This document shows positions 10,358 through 18,514 of a DNA stretch of 64,000 nt, in pieces. Position numbers and translations under genes: made by a program. The notes under the pieces were generated by a model. That model was not told where the DNA came from. It saw only the letters and a program-made list of their open reading frames with translations, and searched no databases. How positions within the stretch are numbered: the stretch's first letter is position 1; every line of letters starts with the position of its first letter. Location of the stretch: contig NZ_RZIS01000001.1 of the NCBI RefSeq assembly GCF_005281835.1, positions 434,001-498,000 on the forward strand, read 5' to 3'. Source of the DNA: Vibrio profundi (GTDB lineage: Bacteria; Pseudomonadota; Gammaproteobacteria; Enterobacterales; Vibrionaceae).

Positions 10358-13300
10358 TTGCGTCGCAACGTATTCAAACTGCTCATTCTATGGGGGCTGT
10401 GTTTTAATGCATTTGCATTAAGCTCTTCGCCATCCGTTTTTTATCCATTGCCCATTCAGGCGCAAGGGAAGTTTTTGGCTGCTCAAAATCTATTCATCGG
10501 TGATAACGGTGGGGTATGGGTGCATGACGTTCATGGAAAAGTGCTGTTCTATGATGGTAGGACTTTATTACCAAGAAAAGGCAGCCTGTTAGACTTTCCA
10601 GCCGAAAAGTTAGGCTTCGTCAACAATACATTTTGGACCTATTTCGATAACGAAGTTTATGAAAATACCCCTGGATTAGGACGAACACTCGCTTTCAGCT
10701 TAAGCCCTGGTGCGGAGATCACCAATCTTGGAAGCTCCGGGGATTACATTTGGGTGACCGACGGAACGAATTTTTATACTTTTCACACGAAAACCAAACA
10801 GTTCGATACTTATTCTCTGCTTGAGCTTTATCAACATAATAAAAGCAGCCAAATAGACATTAACGACGCTCAGGTTGTGTTGACTAAATGGGTGTTGGCG
10901 ACAAGCTCAGGAGTATATTTATCCTCTGAAGGCAACTTTTCTCACATTTCTGCTTCAGGGAAACATTACGTAGAAAAACTGTATTTTTCCAAGTCTCGCC
11001 GGGAGCTAGTGATAGGTACGCTTAACGGTGCTGTAGTTATTGATATCACTAACCCTAATGGAATTGTAAAACGAATAGGGCGATCGCATGTGTTGGCGCT
11101 GGCAGAGACGTCGACCGAATATTGGATTGGAACGGAACATGGTTTATACACCTATAACTTTTTGTCCGGGAATGATGAGAAAATAGCAAAGAACCCCTAC
11201 GAGGATTTCTCGTTACCGGGAGAAAAAATTTATTCATTAAGAAGTGATGGCGCTGGAGGAATTTGGATAGCAACCAGTAATGGTATTCGTTATTTCTCGT
11301 TATTTAGTAAAACCTTTTCTAGAAAACCGATTTACGGACAAGGGATTCACTCAAGTGATGTCGTCATAACTAAAGTCAAAGCACTAGACACCGAAGGATA
11401 TTGGGCTTCTTCAACATCAGGCCTTTACTACATAAGTCATGGTGACGATAGTCCCCCTAAACAATTGTATGCGGGGGCGGTCTCTGATTTTCTGATTGTC
11501 GATGATAAGTTGTGGCTCGCAACAGAGGAGGGGCTCATTTGCATTGACCGATATAGTTCGGAGTCTCGAATATTACCTGTTCCTAGAGAAATTCAAAACC
11601 TAGCAATCCAGCATCTCGCCCTTACAGATAGTCACGTTGTGTGGCTTACGTCTGGAGAAACCCTTTATTCATTTGATATAAACAATCACACGGTAAAGAA
11701 CTACGGGAGCACTTGGCTCGTTGAAAAATATCTACCGACCAAGATAACTGAAATAGAAGCGACGCCTGATAGTGGTGTGTTGATTGGCACCGATCATGGT
11801 TATTACTCCTTTGTAGGAGAAAAGATTAGTTTTAACCGCGCTAGCGAAAGGTTTGGGAAAACGGTCGATATCGCAATTGATCAACTTGGCACCCAATGGT
11901 TTGCAAGTAGCTATGGTTTATACCGTGTGGCGCAAGGTGGACGTGATGTTCAGGAAGTCCCCTTAATTGAAGACAATATTAGCCCTCAATGTCTGATGCC
12001 AAGTGAAGATGGGATGTGGCTCGGTTCTTCCAAAGGATTAAGCTACTACGATATGGCTGGTCAATTAAGAAAGCATTTTGGCGCTCCTTTTGGTTTGATT
12101 ACCAATGAATTCACTTCTGGTTCTTGTTCGTCTTTGTTTGATTCCGATTTAGGTTCGATTATTTTCTTGGGTTCAAAATATGGTGTGTTAAGTGCAGTGT
12201 CAGCTGATTTGCTTGTCGCTAGTACACCTCAAAGTCGAGCGCTATTTAGCCGAGTGACGGTTGACCAAAACACCGTATCTTTAGGCGGCGGTAATCAGGT
12301 TTTATCTCCGTTCAAGTATGGGGCATCGGTGACGTTCAAACTGGGTATCGTTCCCGTTGCTTCAACCCAAGAGCTTGAATATAGACTCAATGCCACGGAT
12401 TCTTGGAGTGTGTTTGAAGGCGGCTTATTAACTTTAGATCACCTATTACCTGGGGATTATGTTTTACAAGTTCGCTCGATGAAATATCCGGACCTTAATT
12501 TTATTGGTGCCGAGCAACGATTTAGTGTCGCCAAGCCTTGGTATTTAACCAATTGGGCAGCGGTGACATTTATCTTTGGCACGATTGGCATGATCACGAT
12601 AATCGTATTGTGGCGTTCTCGGTTTATGGCGTTAGCGAATAGGCAGTTAAAAGCGCAAGTTGCCTTAAAGACTGATCAATTACGACATCAAAGTCGAATA
12701 TTGCTAACCACGAACCAGCAATTACGTAAGCAGTTGCAAGTAAAAAATGCTTTGGTGGAACACAAATCTGAAGAGTTGGTGGGGGACGTAGCGATGCTTT
12801 TGCATACGGTACCTGACTGGCAACAAGGGCAAGCGAGTTCTGCAGTTATCAACCTACAAACTGGTCTCGATCAATTGAAGAATTCGCGAAACGACGGGCA
12901 GTTAGGAGAGCATTGCTACGATATCCTGTTTGTCTTGAACTCAGTGTTCACGGTTTGGCGTGAAGAGCTGTCTAAATCAGATATCGAGCTGGATATTAAG
13001 GTTTTAACCAATCAGCATTTTGTTAGAGTGTCGTATTTTAATTTGGATGTCGTGTTCAACAGTTTTATCGCTAACGTGTTAAAACGAAGTTTCCGTAGCC
13101 AAAAGTTGACTGTGATATTGGAAGAATTTGAAGATGATCTGAGTATCACCTTTCTAGATCATGGCTCTCCACTGCCCAAGCACTTATCTAGTGGTTCGGA
13201 TCAGGTGCATAATGCTTCAGTCGATTTGAATATCGATAAGTTACCTTTACTGATGCAGCAGAGTGGCGGCGATCTAAAGATATTCATATCCGATACTCAG

Positions 13301-13750
13301 AATAAAGTGCAACTGACTTGGCCACTTGAACGCCAAATGGAAGTGAAAGCAATAGATGCCGTTGGAGAACGTGTTGAGTCATTAGAAGTACTTGATGTGA
13401 AAACATCGCCGATTCAGTTAAGTGCTGAAGAAGAGTGGATGAATAAAGTTCGTTTATTGATCGCTGAGCATTATGCTGATCCAGACTTTGGTACTTCGGT
13501 TGCGGCTAAACAGTTGTATGTCTCAGAACGAAGTCTACAGCGAAGATTTAAATCTATGACAAGCAGAACGTTTAAAGACTACTTGAATGAAGTTCGTCTA
13601 GAGAAGGCTTGTGAGCGATTGCTTTCAGGCGCTAAGATTTCAGATGTGGCTTTTGATTGTGGATTTAATGATCCTTCTTATTTCAGTCAAAGGTTTAAAC
13701 ATCATTTTGGTGTATCACCATCTAAGTTCGTGGAGACAGCTGAAAGCTAA
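10358..13750 (+). CDS. Membrane-anchored beta-propeller sensor / AraC-family regulator
   Basis: This 1130-aa protein starts with TTG at 10358. In order it has a signal peptide or anchor (~1-20) and a large periplasmic region (~25-620). That region carries repeated propeller-like strands of the two-component-regulator-propeller type (YWIGTEHGLYTYN, GGIWIATSNGIRYF, GTQWFASSYGLYRV, DGMWLGSSKGLSYYD). A Y_Y_Y-like beta-sandwich (~630-724), a transmembrane helix (~730-750) and a coiled coil (~755-810) follow. Next is a cytoplasmic region resembling a decayed kinase ATPase domain (~850-960), then a full AraC double HTH (~1025-1130: SERSLQRRFK, ISDVAFDCGFNDPSYFSQRFK). I see no H-box histidine, no G-rich ATP lid and no receiver domain. 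Signal transfer must therefore differ from classic hybrid two-component systems. The ligand is unknown; its neighbours (znu, feo) suggest but do not prove a metal or envelope link. Confidence 0.8.
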   Translation: MRRNVFKLLILWGLCFNAFALSSSPSVFYPLPIQAQGKFLAAQNLFIGDNGGVWVHDVHGKVLFYDGRTLLPRKGSLLDFPAEKLGFVNNTFWTYFDNEVYENTPGLGRTLAFSLSPGAEITNLGSSGDYIWVTDGTNFYTFHTKTKQFDTYSLLELYQHNKSSQIDINDAQVVLTKWVLATSSGVYLSSEGNFSHISASGKHYVEKLYFSKSRRELVIGTLNGAVVIDITNPNGIVKRIGRSHVLALAETSTEYWIGTEHGLYTYNFLSGNDEKIAKNPYEDFSLPGEKIYSLRSDGAGGIWIATSNGIRYFSLFSKTFSRKPIYGQGIHSSDVVITKVKALDTEGYWASSTSGLYYISHGDDSPPKQLYAGAVSDFLIVDDKLWLATEEGLICIDRYSSESRILPVPREIQNLAIQHLALTDSHVVWLTSGETLYSFDINNHTVKNYGSTWLVEKYLPTKITEIEATPDSGVLIGTDHGYYSFVGEKISFNRASERFGKTVDIAIDQLGTQWFASSYGLYRVAQGGRDVQEVPLIEDNISPQCLMPSEDGMWLGSSKGLSYYDMAGQLRKHFGAPFGLITNEFTSGSCSSLFDSDLGSIIFLGSKYGVLSAVSADLLVASTPQSRALFSRVTVDQNTVSLGGGNQVLSPFKYGASVTFKLGIVPVASTQELEYRLNATDSWSVFEGGLLTLDHLLPGDYVLQVRSMKYPDLNFIGAEQRFSVAKPWYLTNWAAVTFIFGTIGMITIIVLWRSRFMALANRQLKAQVALKTDQLRHQSRILLTTNQQLRKQLQVKNALVEHKSEELVGDVAMLLHTVPDWQQGQASSAVINLQTGLDQLKNSRNDGQLGEHCYDILFVLNSVFTVWREELSKSDIELDIKVLTNQHFVRVSYFNLDVVFNSFIANVLKRSFRSQKLTVILEEFEDDLSITFLDHGSPLPKHLSSGSDQVHNASVDLNIDKLPLLMQQSGGDLKIFISDTQNKVQLTWPLERQMEVKAIDAVGERVESLEVLDVKTSPIQLSAEEEWMNKVRLLIAEHYADPDFGTSVAAKQLYVSERSLQRRFKSMTSRTFKDYLNEVRLEKACERLLSGAKISDVAFDCGFNDPSYFSQRFKHHFGVSPSKFVETAES

Positions 13751-13771
13751 TTGAAATAAGCCATCTAAATA

Positions 13772-13802
13772 GGCCTCAACGTGACGTTGGGGCTTTTTTT
13801 TT
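13772..13802 (+). terminator. Intrinsic terminator of the AraC-type regulator gene
   Basis: GGCCTCAACG pairs with CGTTGGGGCT (G-U pairs allowed) around TGA, followed by a run of nine T. It lies 22 bp after the stop codon. Confidence 0.85.
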
Positions 13803-13825
13803 ACCCGCAGGGTAGGAATCATGCT

Positions 13826-14065
13826 AGTTAGAGAGTTAGAGAGTTAGAGAGTTAGAGAGTTAGAGAGTTAGAGAGTTAGAGAGTTAGAGAGTTAGAGAGT
13901 TAGAGAGTTAGAGAGTTAGAGAGTTAGAGAGTTAGAGAGTTAGAGAGTTAGAGAGTTAGAGAGTTAGAGAGTTAGAGAGTTAGAGAGTTAGAGAGTTAGA
14001 GAGTTAGAGAGTTAGAGAGTTAGAGAGTTAGAGAGTTAGAGAGTTAGAGAGTTAGAGAGTTAGAG
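13826..14065. repeat. Perfect 8-bp tandem repeat, 30 copies
   Basis: The unit AGTTAGAG is repeated exactly 30 times (240 bp) with no mismatch that I can see. There is no ATG, and each unit contains TAG. As 8 is not a multiple of 3, the TAG falls in every forward frame within 24 bp, so the array is non-coding on the + strand. It sits just after the upstream gene's terminator and about 440 bp before feoA. The perfect identity of the copies implies recent expansion by strand slippage. Confidence 0.98.
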
Positions 14066-14084
14066 GGGACAAGAAAAAAAATAT

Positions 14085-14202
14085 CGTGGTATAGCCGGGG
14101 GGACTATACCACGGGTGCCAATGACACCTTCGCTTGCTGCCGGAGTGATATGGCGAGCCATATCACCTCTGGAATAACTTTGAAAGGAAGACGTTTCCTT
14201 TC
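14085..14202. other. Cluster of three hairpins directly after the 8-bp repeats
   Basis: Hairpin 1: CGTGGTATAG (14085-14094) pairs perfectly with CTATACCACG (14104-14113) over a G-rich 9-nt loop. Hairpin 2: 14140-14153 pairs with 14158-14172 (core TGATATGG/CCATATCA) around CGAG, about 14 bp with one bulge. Hairpin 3: GAAAGGAA (14182-14189) pairs with TTCCTTTC (14195-14202). The three stems differ in sequence, so this is not a simple repeat. None is followed by a T run. GTATAG of hairpin 1 could alternatively pair with CTATAC at 14213-14218, enclosing hairpins 2 and 3. The cluster could be a structured RNA or a palindromic mobile element; its function is unknown. Confidence 0.7.
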
Positions 14203-14465
14203 GATGGAGTAACTATACGTCTGCCCACTTAATTTCCTTATAAAATTAACGCCAACTTTACCCTAAAAAAACGACATAAACATAACTGATTGATAAATAG
14301 GAAATTAAATTTACTTTCTTATCTGTACTAGTTTGGTGGTTCAAGTTTTTGGAAGGAAAATAACAAAATTGACGACAGCGTTTTTAACGGTTTTTACGTC
14401 ATCATTTATGAAAACATTGATTTCACATAGTAATATTGTGGTTATTTAGCGTTAATATTAGTGGT
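14203..14465. other. Gene-free AT-rich leader region upstream of feoA
   Basis: No credible ORF, RNA gene or further repeat is visible. The stretch is AT-rich and probably holds the feo promoter. A TTG-initiated extension of feoA starting at 14436 is not supported by homology. I could not assign -35/-10 boxes with confidence. Confidence 0.5.
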
Positions 14466-14484
14466 AATAACAATCCTTCTCATT
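14466..14484 (+). promoter_or_regulatory. Fur-box-like site before feoA
   Basis: AATAACAATCCTTCTCATT closely fits the Vibrio-type Fur consensus AATGANAATNATTNTCATT, with two mismatches at defined positions. It ends 24 bp before the feoA start codon. This placement fits iron-dependent repression of feoABC by Fur. Confidence 0.65.
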
Positions 14485-14507
14485 ACCACTTTGCGAATTT
14501 AACGAAT

Positions 14508-14729
14508 ATGAAGCTATCTGAATTACAGCAAGGCAAGGCTGCCACTATTGTAGAACTCAGTGAGTTAAGTCCTGATGTCCGAAAAAAACTAATGGTGATG
14601 GGTATGTTGCCAAAAACCGAGGTGACACTCATCCGTCGAGCGCCAATGGGGGACCCACTACAAGTTGAGGTTCGTGGTGTGTCTATTGCTATTAGAGAAA
14701 ACATAGCTGCTGCAATTGAGGTGCAATAA
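14508..14729 (+). CDS. feoA: Ferrous iron transport protein A
   Basis: This small cytoplasmic SH3-like protein is required for FeoB-dependent Fe2+ uptake. Starting at MKLSELQQGKAATIVEL (14508) gives 73 aa, the usual FeoA length; the longer reading from a TTG at 14436 adds a non-homologous tail. Family features are LMVMGMLPKTEVTLIRRAPMGDP and the terminal VSIAIRENIAAAIEV. No strong ribosome site precedes the ATG. It overlaps feoB by one base (TAATG), so the two are translationally coupled. Confidence 0.93.
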   Translation: MKLSELQQGKAATIVELSELSPDVRKKLMVMGMLPKTEVTLIRRAPMGDPLQVEVRGVSIAIRENIAAAIEVQ

Positions 14730-16999
14730 TGGAGTATAAGGTTCTTACAGTTGGTAATCCCAACAGTGGTAAAACAACGCTATTCAATGGCCTAACAGGT
14801 GCTAAGCAACAAGTCGGTAACTGGGCGGGTGTCACCGTAGAGAAAAAGACGGGACACTACAGTCATTCTGGCGATCAGTTTAGCCTAACTGACTTACCGG
14901 GTATCTATGCATTAGATAGTGGCAATGATAGTAATAGCATAGATGAATCGATTGCTTCTCGAGCGATTGTTAGCCACCCAGCAGATTTAATAATTAACGT
15001 AGTTGACGTAACTTGCTTAGAACGAAGCTTGTATATGACATTGCAGTTGCGAGAATTAGGCCGCCCAATGGTAGTGGTTCTCAATAAAATGGATGCGTTA
15101 AAAAGAGAACGCCAAGTCTTAGATGTAAAACTACTTGAGCAACAGTTGGGGTGCCCTGTATTCACTTTGTCTTCGAATGACAAACAGCAAGTTTTGGCGT
15201 TTAAAGACAAATTGCACAAAGCACTTGTTCAAGGGATCGCCTTGCAAGATTTTACTCTTGAGTACGGCGATGAATTTGAAAGTGCGATTGAGCAAGTCAG
15301 TCGCGTGTTTAGTGCAAACGAAGTGTCATCGAGAGCGTTAGCAATACGTTCATTGGAAAATGATTTGCTGGTGGTAAATGCACTGAGCCAGTCTGAGCGT
15401 GAGGGAATTCTAAAAGCTCAGGCCCATATGAATGGCGACATTGATCTACTCGTAGCGAACGTGAAATACAGCTACCTACATGAACTTTGCAAAAAAGTGC
15501 GCCGCTCTGAAGGTAAGCTAAGCCACAGTTTCACTGAAAAAGCCGATAACCTGATATTAAACAAATGGGTCGGTGTGCCATTTTTCTTCGTTGTTATGTA
15601 CCTGATGTTTATGTTCTCTATAAACATTGGTAGTGCGTTCATCGATTTTTTTGATATTGGAGTTGGAGCACTCTTGGTCGATGGTGGGCATTACTTACTC
15701 GATGACCACTTACCTGTATGGCTAGTGACCTTGATAGCCGACGGAGTTGGCGGGGGTATTCAAACCGTTGCGACGTTTATTCCTGTGATCGCATGTTTGT
15801 ATTTGTTTTTGGCGGTTCTGGAAAGTTCTGGTTATATGTCGCGTGCGGCATTTGTGCTAGATAAAGTGATGCAGAAGATTGGTTTACCTGGCAAAGCATT
15901 TGTCCCTCTTGTGCTGGGTTTTGGTTGTAATGTTCCGGCTATTATGGCGACGAGAACTTTAGACCAAGAGCGTGAAAGAAAGCTCGCAGCATCAATGGCT
16001 CCATTTATGTCGTGTGGTGCTCGCCTCCCTGTTTATGCATTATTTGCAGCCGCATTTTTTCCTGATAGTGGGCAAAACATTGTCTTTGCTTTGTACTTAT
16101 TAGGTATTTTGGCGGCTGTATTTACTGGCCTTTTCTTAAAACACACTTTATACCCTGGCTCAAGCGACAGCTTGGTGATGGAAATGCCTGATTATGAGCT
16201 ACCTACGTTACAGAACGTAATGATCAAAACTTGGCAAAAGTTAAAGCGTTTTGTGTTGGGTGCAGGCCGCACAATTGTGATTGTAGTGACCATTCTGAGC
16301 TTCCTTAACTCAGTCGGTACTGATGGCTCGTTCGGTAATGAAGACAGTGAAAACTCTGTTCTTTCGAAAGCGGCTCAAGTGGTTACACCTGTATTTGCAC
16401 CAATCGGCATTAATCAAGATAACTGGCCGGCTACGGTTGGGATCATCACCGGTATTTTCGCTAAGGAAGCGGTAGTAGGAACATTAAACAACCTTTATAC
16501 CTCAGCTGATGCGGAAGAAAGTGAGTACGATTTGTTGGGCAGTTTAAATGAAGCGGTGATGTCGATTCCTGAAAATTTAACAGGTTTGAGCTTTAGCGAT
16601 CCACTAGGGATTGAAGTCGGTGATTTAACTGATACTGCCGCAGTAGCGGAAGAGCAAGAAGTTGATACAACAATCTTTGGTAACTTGAAATCACACTTTG
16701 TTAGCGGGCATGCAGCTTTTGCGTATCTTGTATTTATCTTGCTTTACACGCCATGTGTTGCAGCTATGGGGGCTTACGTTAAAGAATTCGGCAGTCAATA
16801 TGCCCGCTTTATCGCTGTGTGGACGATGGGCTTAGCTTATGGTGGTGCGGTACTTTATTATCAAGTTATGCATATTGCTGAACACCCAATGTCGAGCATG
16901 CTGTGGATTGTAGGCATTCTGGGTGGTTTTGTTGTGACTTACATGGTTTTTCGAAAAGCCGGTAGTAAGCAGCAAGTGCTAGAGACGCAAATCGCATGA
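14729..16999 (+). CDS. feoB: Ferrous iron transporter FeoB
   Basis: This inner-membrane Fe2+ transporter has a GTPase domain and is 756 aa long. The N-terminal G domain shows G1 GNPNSGKTT (~9-17), G3 DLPG (~56) and G4 NKMD (~120). A helical GDI-like domain follows (~170-275). The C-terminal membrane part has two gate regions (GFGCNVPAIMATRTLD, FMSCGARLPVYALFAA) and the conserved GIFAKEAVVGTL and YTPCVAAMGA segments. It is the central gene of feoABC; its stop overlaps the feoC start (ATGA). Confidence 0.97.
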   Translation: MEYKVLTVGNPNSGKTTLFNGLTGAKQQVGNWAGVTVEKKTGHYSHSGDQFSLTDLPGIYALDSGNDSNSIDESIASRAIVSHPADLIINVVDVTCLERSLYMTLQLRELGRPMVVVLNKMDALKRERQVLDVKLLEQQLGCPVFTLSSNDKQQVLAFKDKLHKALVQGIALQDFTLEYGDEFESAIEQVSRVFSANEVSSRALAIRSLENDLLVVNALSQSEREGILKAQAHMNGDIDLLVANVKYSYLHELCKKVRRSEGKLSHSFTEKADNLILNKWVGVPFFFVVMYLMFMFSINIGSAFIDFFDIGVGALLVDGGHYLLDDHLPVWLVTLIADGVGGGIQTVATFIPVIACLYLFLAVLESSGYMSRAAFVLDKVMQKIGLPGKAFVPLVLGFGCNVPAIMATRTLDQERERKLAASMAPFMSCGARLPVYALFAAAFFPDSGQNIVFALYLLGILAAVFTGLFLKHTLYPGSSDSLVMEMPDYELPTLQNVMIKTWQKLKRFVLGAGRTIVIVVTILSFLNSVGTDGSFGNEDSENSVLSKAAQVVTPVFAPIGINQDNWPATVGIITGIFAKEAVVGTLNNLYTSADAEESEYDLLGSLNEAVMSIPENLTGLSFSDPLGIEVGDLTDTAAVAEEQEVDTTIFGNLKSHFVSGHAAFAYLVFILLYTPCVAAMGAYVKEFGSQYARFIAVWTMGLAYGGAVLYYQVMHIAEHPMSSMLWIVGILGGFVVTYMVFRKAGSKQQVLETQIA

Positions 17000-17226
17000 T
17001 CTTGGATGAGCTGAAAAAGCAGATTGAAAGCTCTGGGATCGTTTCGGGTAAAGAACTAGCGAAGCAGTTCTACCTAACTGAAGATGGTGTAGACGCAATG
17101 CTGAATGTATTGATTAAAAAGGGGCAAGTAAGCCGCTTGGTAGATACTAACGCTAAACAACATGTTACTCGTGTTCGTTATAGCCTAACCAAAATTAATG
17201 ATCTTGCTATTACAGTGACTATGTAA
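16996..17226 (+). CDS. feoC: Ferrous iron transport protein C (winged-helix, cysteine-free)
   Basis: This 76-aa FeoC-like protein has a winged-helix N terminus (ILDELKKQIESSGIVSGKELAKQF). It starts inside the feoB stop codon. Enterobacterial FeoC has a cysteine cluster in the wing; this protein has no cysteine at all, as in other Vibrio FeoC proteins. An Fe-S redox switch is therefore ruled out here, and a structural role with FeoA/FeoB is more likely. Confidence 0.9.
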   Translation: MILDELKKQIESSGIVSGKELAKQFYLTEDGVDAMLNVLIKKGQVSRLVDTNAKQHVTRVRYSLTKINDLAITVTM

Positions 17227-17243
17227 AGCCGAATCTACAAAGT

Positions 17244-17271
17244 AAAAAGCCGCTTAGATAGCGGCTTTTTT
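17244..17271. terminator. Terminator after feoC, shared with convergent YqhA-like gene
   Basis: AAAAAGCCGC (17244-17253) pairs with GCGGCTTTTT (17261-17270) around a 7-nt loop. T runs occur on both strands, so it serves feoABC (+) and the gene ending at 17276 (-). Confidence 0.88.
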
Positions 17272-17275
17272 GTGT

Positions 17276-17794
17276 TTATTTGTCGGTACTTTCGGTATGC
17301 CCAAGGCCAAGAAACTTAAGGCCAACGCTGAGTAGTAGTATTGAAGTCGGTAAGACCAAAATATCCCAACCGATGCTGTTGAAGTTTATGAGTACTAACT
17401 CTAAGAATTTAACAAACAAAATCACAATGATAACTTCGGCCAAGATATTTTTTAGGTGGCCAATATTCGGTGTTCTTATCCAACTCAACACTTTGATTTT
17501 CTTGGTTTTCTCAGCATCTTTATTAGCGATGAAAAGTGTGTAAACACCATGTGCAAAAATGAATAACACCAAAGCGACTAGAAACGTATCTAACGACTTG
17601 ATTAAGTACGAAATGGCAATATCGGCTTTATCTAGATGCGCTAGACTAGCTGGTGGTAGCTCATTTAATACGAATACCGCGAAAGCAGAATAGGTTTTAG
17701 CTGCACCCATTAAAAACAGAAGAAATGAAGCAAGCATTGAACAGACAATGGCGATCCAGCTTACGTGACGAAATAGGTTGAATGTTTGTTTCAT
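17276..17794 (-). CDS. YqhA/UPF0114-like integral membrane protein
   Basis: This 172-aa membrane protein has about four hydrophobic segments: WIAIVCSMLASFLLFLMGAA (~14-33), a segment around FLVALVLFIFAHGVY (~71-85), IIVILFVKFLELVLI (~120-135) and ILVLPTSILLLSVGLKFLGLG (~145-165). The spacing and the N-terminal RHVSWIA pattern suggest the UPF0114/YqhA family, whose function is not established. The assignment rests on remembered pattern only. It is monocistronic, convergent with feoC. Confidence 0.65.
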   Translation of the reverse strand: MKQTFNLFRHVSWIAIVCSMLASFLLFLMGAAKTYSAFAVFVLNELPPASLAHLDKADIAISYLIKSLDTFLVALVLFIFAHGVYTLFIANKDAEKTKKIKVLSWIRTPNIGHLKNILAEVIIVILFVKFLELVLINFNSIGWDILVLPTSILLLSVGLKFLGLGHTESTDK

Positions 17795-17936
17795 TATTAT
17801 CTCTCGGCTTATTGAACGGCTGAAAGTGTACGATGAAACAGAGTGAGTGATAATACGGTCTTTTAGTTAAAGATTATTACAAATAAGTAATAAAGTGATG
17901 TCAATAAAGCTACTGACACCATAGTGATTTTTGTAG

Positions 17937-18365
17937 TTAGGCTTTCTTAAACAGTGAACTAAGAGAAAGTACATTCTGAATTCGGGTTAACAACTCTTGT
18001 TGCTCGTCGTCTGCACGGAAAACACCGTTTGTATTCCCCCAAACAGGCCCAGGCCATGCAACATCATCTTTGAAACGTGCGATATGGTGTATGTGCAGTT
18101 GTGGCACCATGTTACCTAATGCGCCTAGGTTTAATTTATCCGGTTGGAACGTAGCTTCGAGGGCTTGACTAACTGCTTGAGATTCCAATAAAAACTGTTG
18201 TTGTTCTTTCATCGGTAGGTGGTGTAGTTCTTTTAGATTTGCATGCCTAGGAACCAATATGACCCAAGGTACAGCATTATCTTTATGTAGAAGTGCCATG
18301 CACAGTGGGAAGTTGCCAATGACAGTCGTGTCTTTTGCAAGTTGAGGGTGTAGTTCGAAGCTCAT
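17937..18365 (-). CDS. HIT-family (histidine triad) nucleotide-binding protein
   Basis: This 142-aa cytoplasmic HIT-fold protein is probably a nucleotide hydrolase or transferase. The motif reads Q-L-H-I-H-H-I (~91-97, in VPQLHIHHIARFKDD). The first histidine of the usual H-x-H-x-H triad is thus a glutamine, while the nucleophilic histidine is kept. FPLCMALLHKDNAVPWVILVP is the typical N-terminal HIT strand. It lies downstream of argS on the same strand but beyond a terminator, so it is probably expressed on its own. The substrate is unknown. Confidence 0.85.
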   Translation of the reverse strand: MSFELHPQLAKDTTVIGNFPLCMALLHKDNAVPWVILVPRHANLKELHHLPMKEQQQFLLESQAVSQALEATFQPDKLNLGALGNMVPQLHIHHIARFKDDVAWPGPVWGNTNGVFRADDEQQELLTRIQNVLSLSSLFKKA

Positions 18366-18466
18366 AATGATATTTCCAATGATTAAGCGGAATCAATTTG
18401 GTTATGAGTGTAGAGCAAGATAGGGGAAGAGAACAATTTTTACGTTGACTATTTGATAGATAAAAC

Positions 18467-18494
18467 AAAAGGTTGGTGAAACACCAACCTTTTT
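18467..18494 (-). terminator. Terminator of argS
   Basis: AAAAGGTTGGTG (18467-18478) pairs perfectly with CACCAACCTTTT (18482-18493) around AAA, with a T-rich tail on the minus strand. It starts 21 bp after the argS stop. Confidence 0.88.
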
Positions 18495-18514
18495 AGTTAA
18501 TCTTGATATGTAAA

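Noticed and set aside
13826-14065. CRISPR array
   Set aside because: The repeats are contiguous 8-mers with no spacers and no cas genes nearby.
14085-14202. Integron attC/VCR site or transposon end
   Set aside because: Stem sequences do not match the VCR core motifs that I know, and no integrase, transposase or cassette array is nearby.
14436-14507. N-terminal extension of feoA from a TTG
   Set aside because: The extra 24 residues have no FeoA homology and would run through the Fur-like site. The family start is at 14508.
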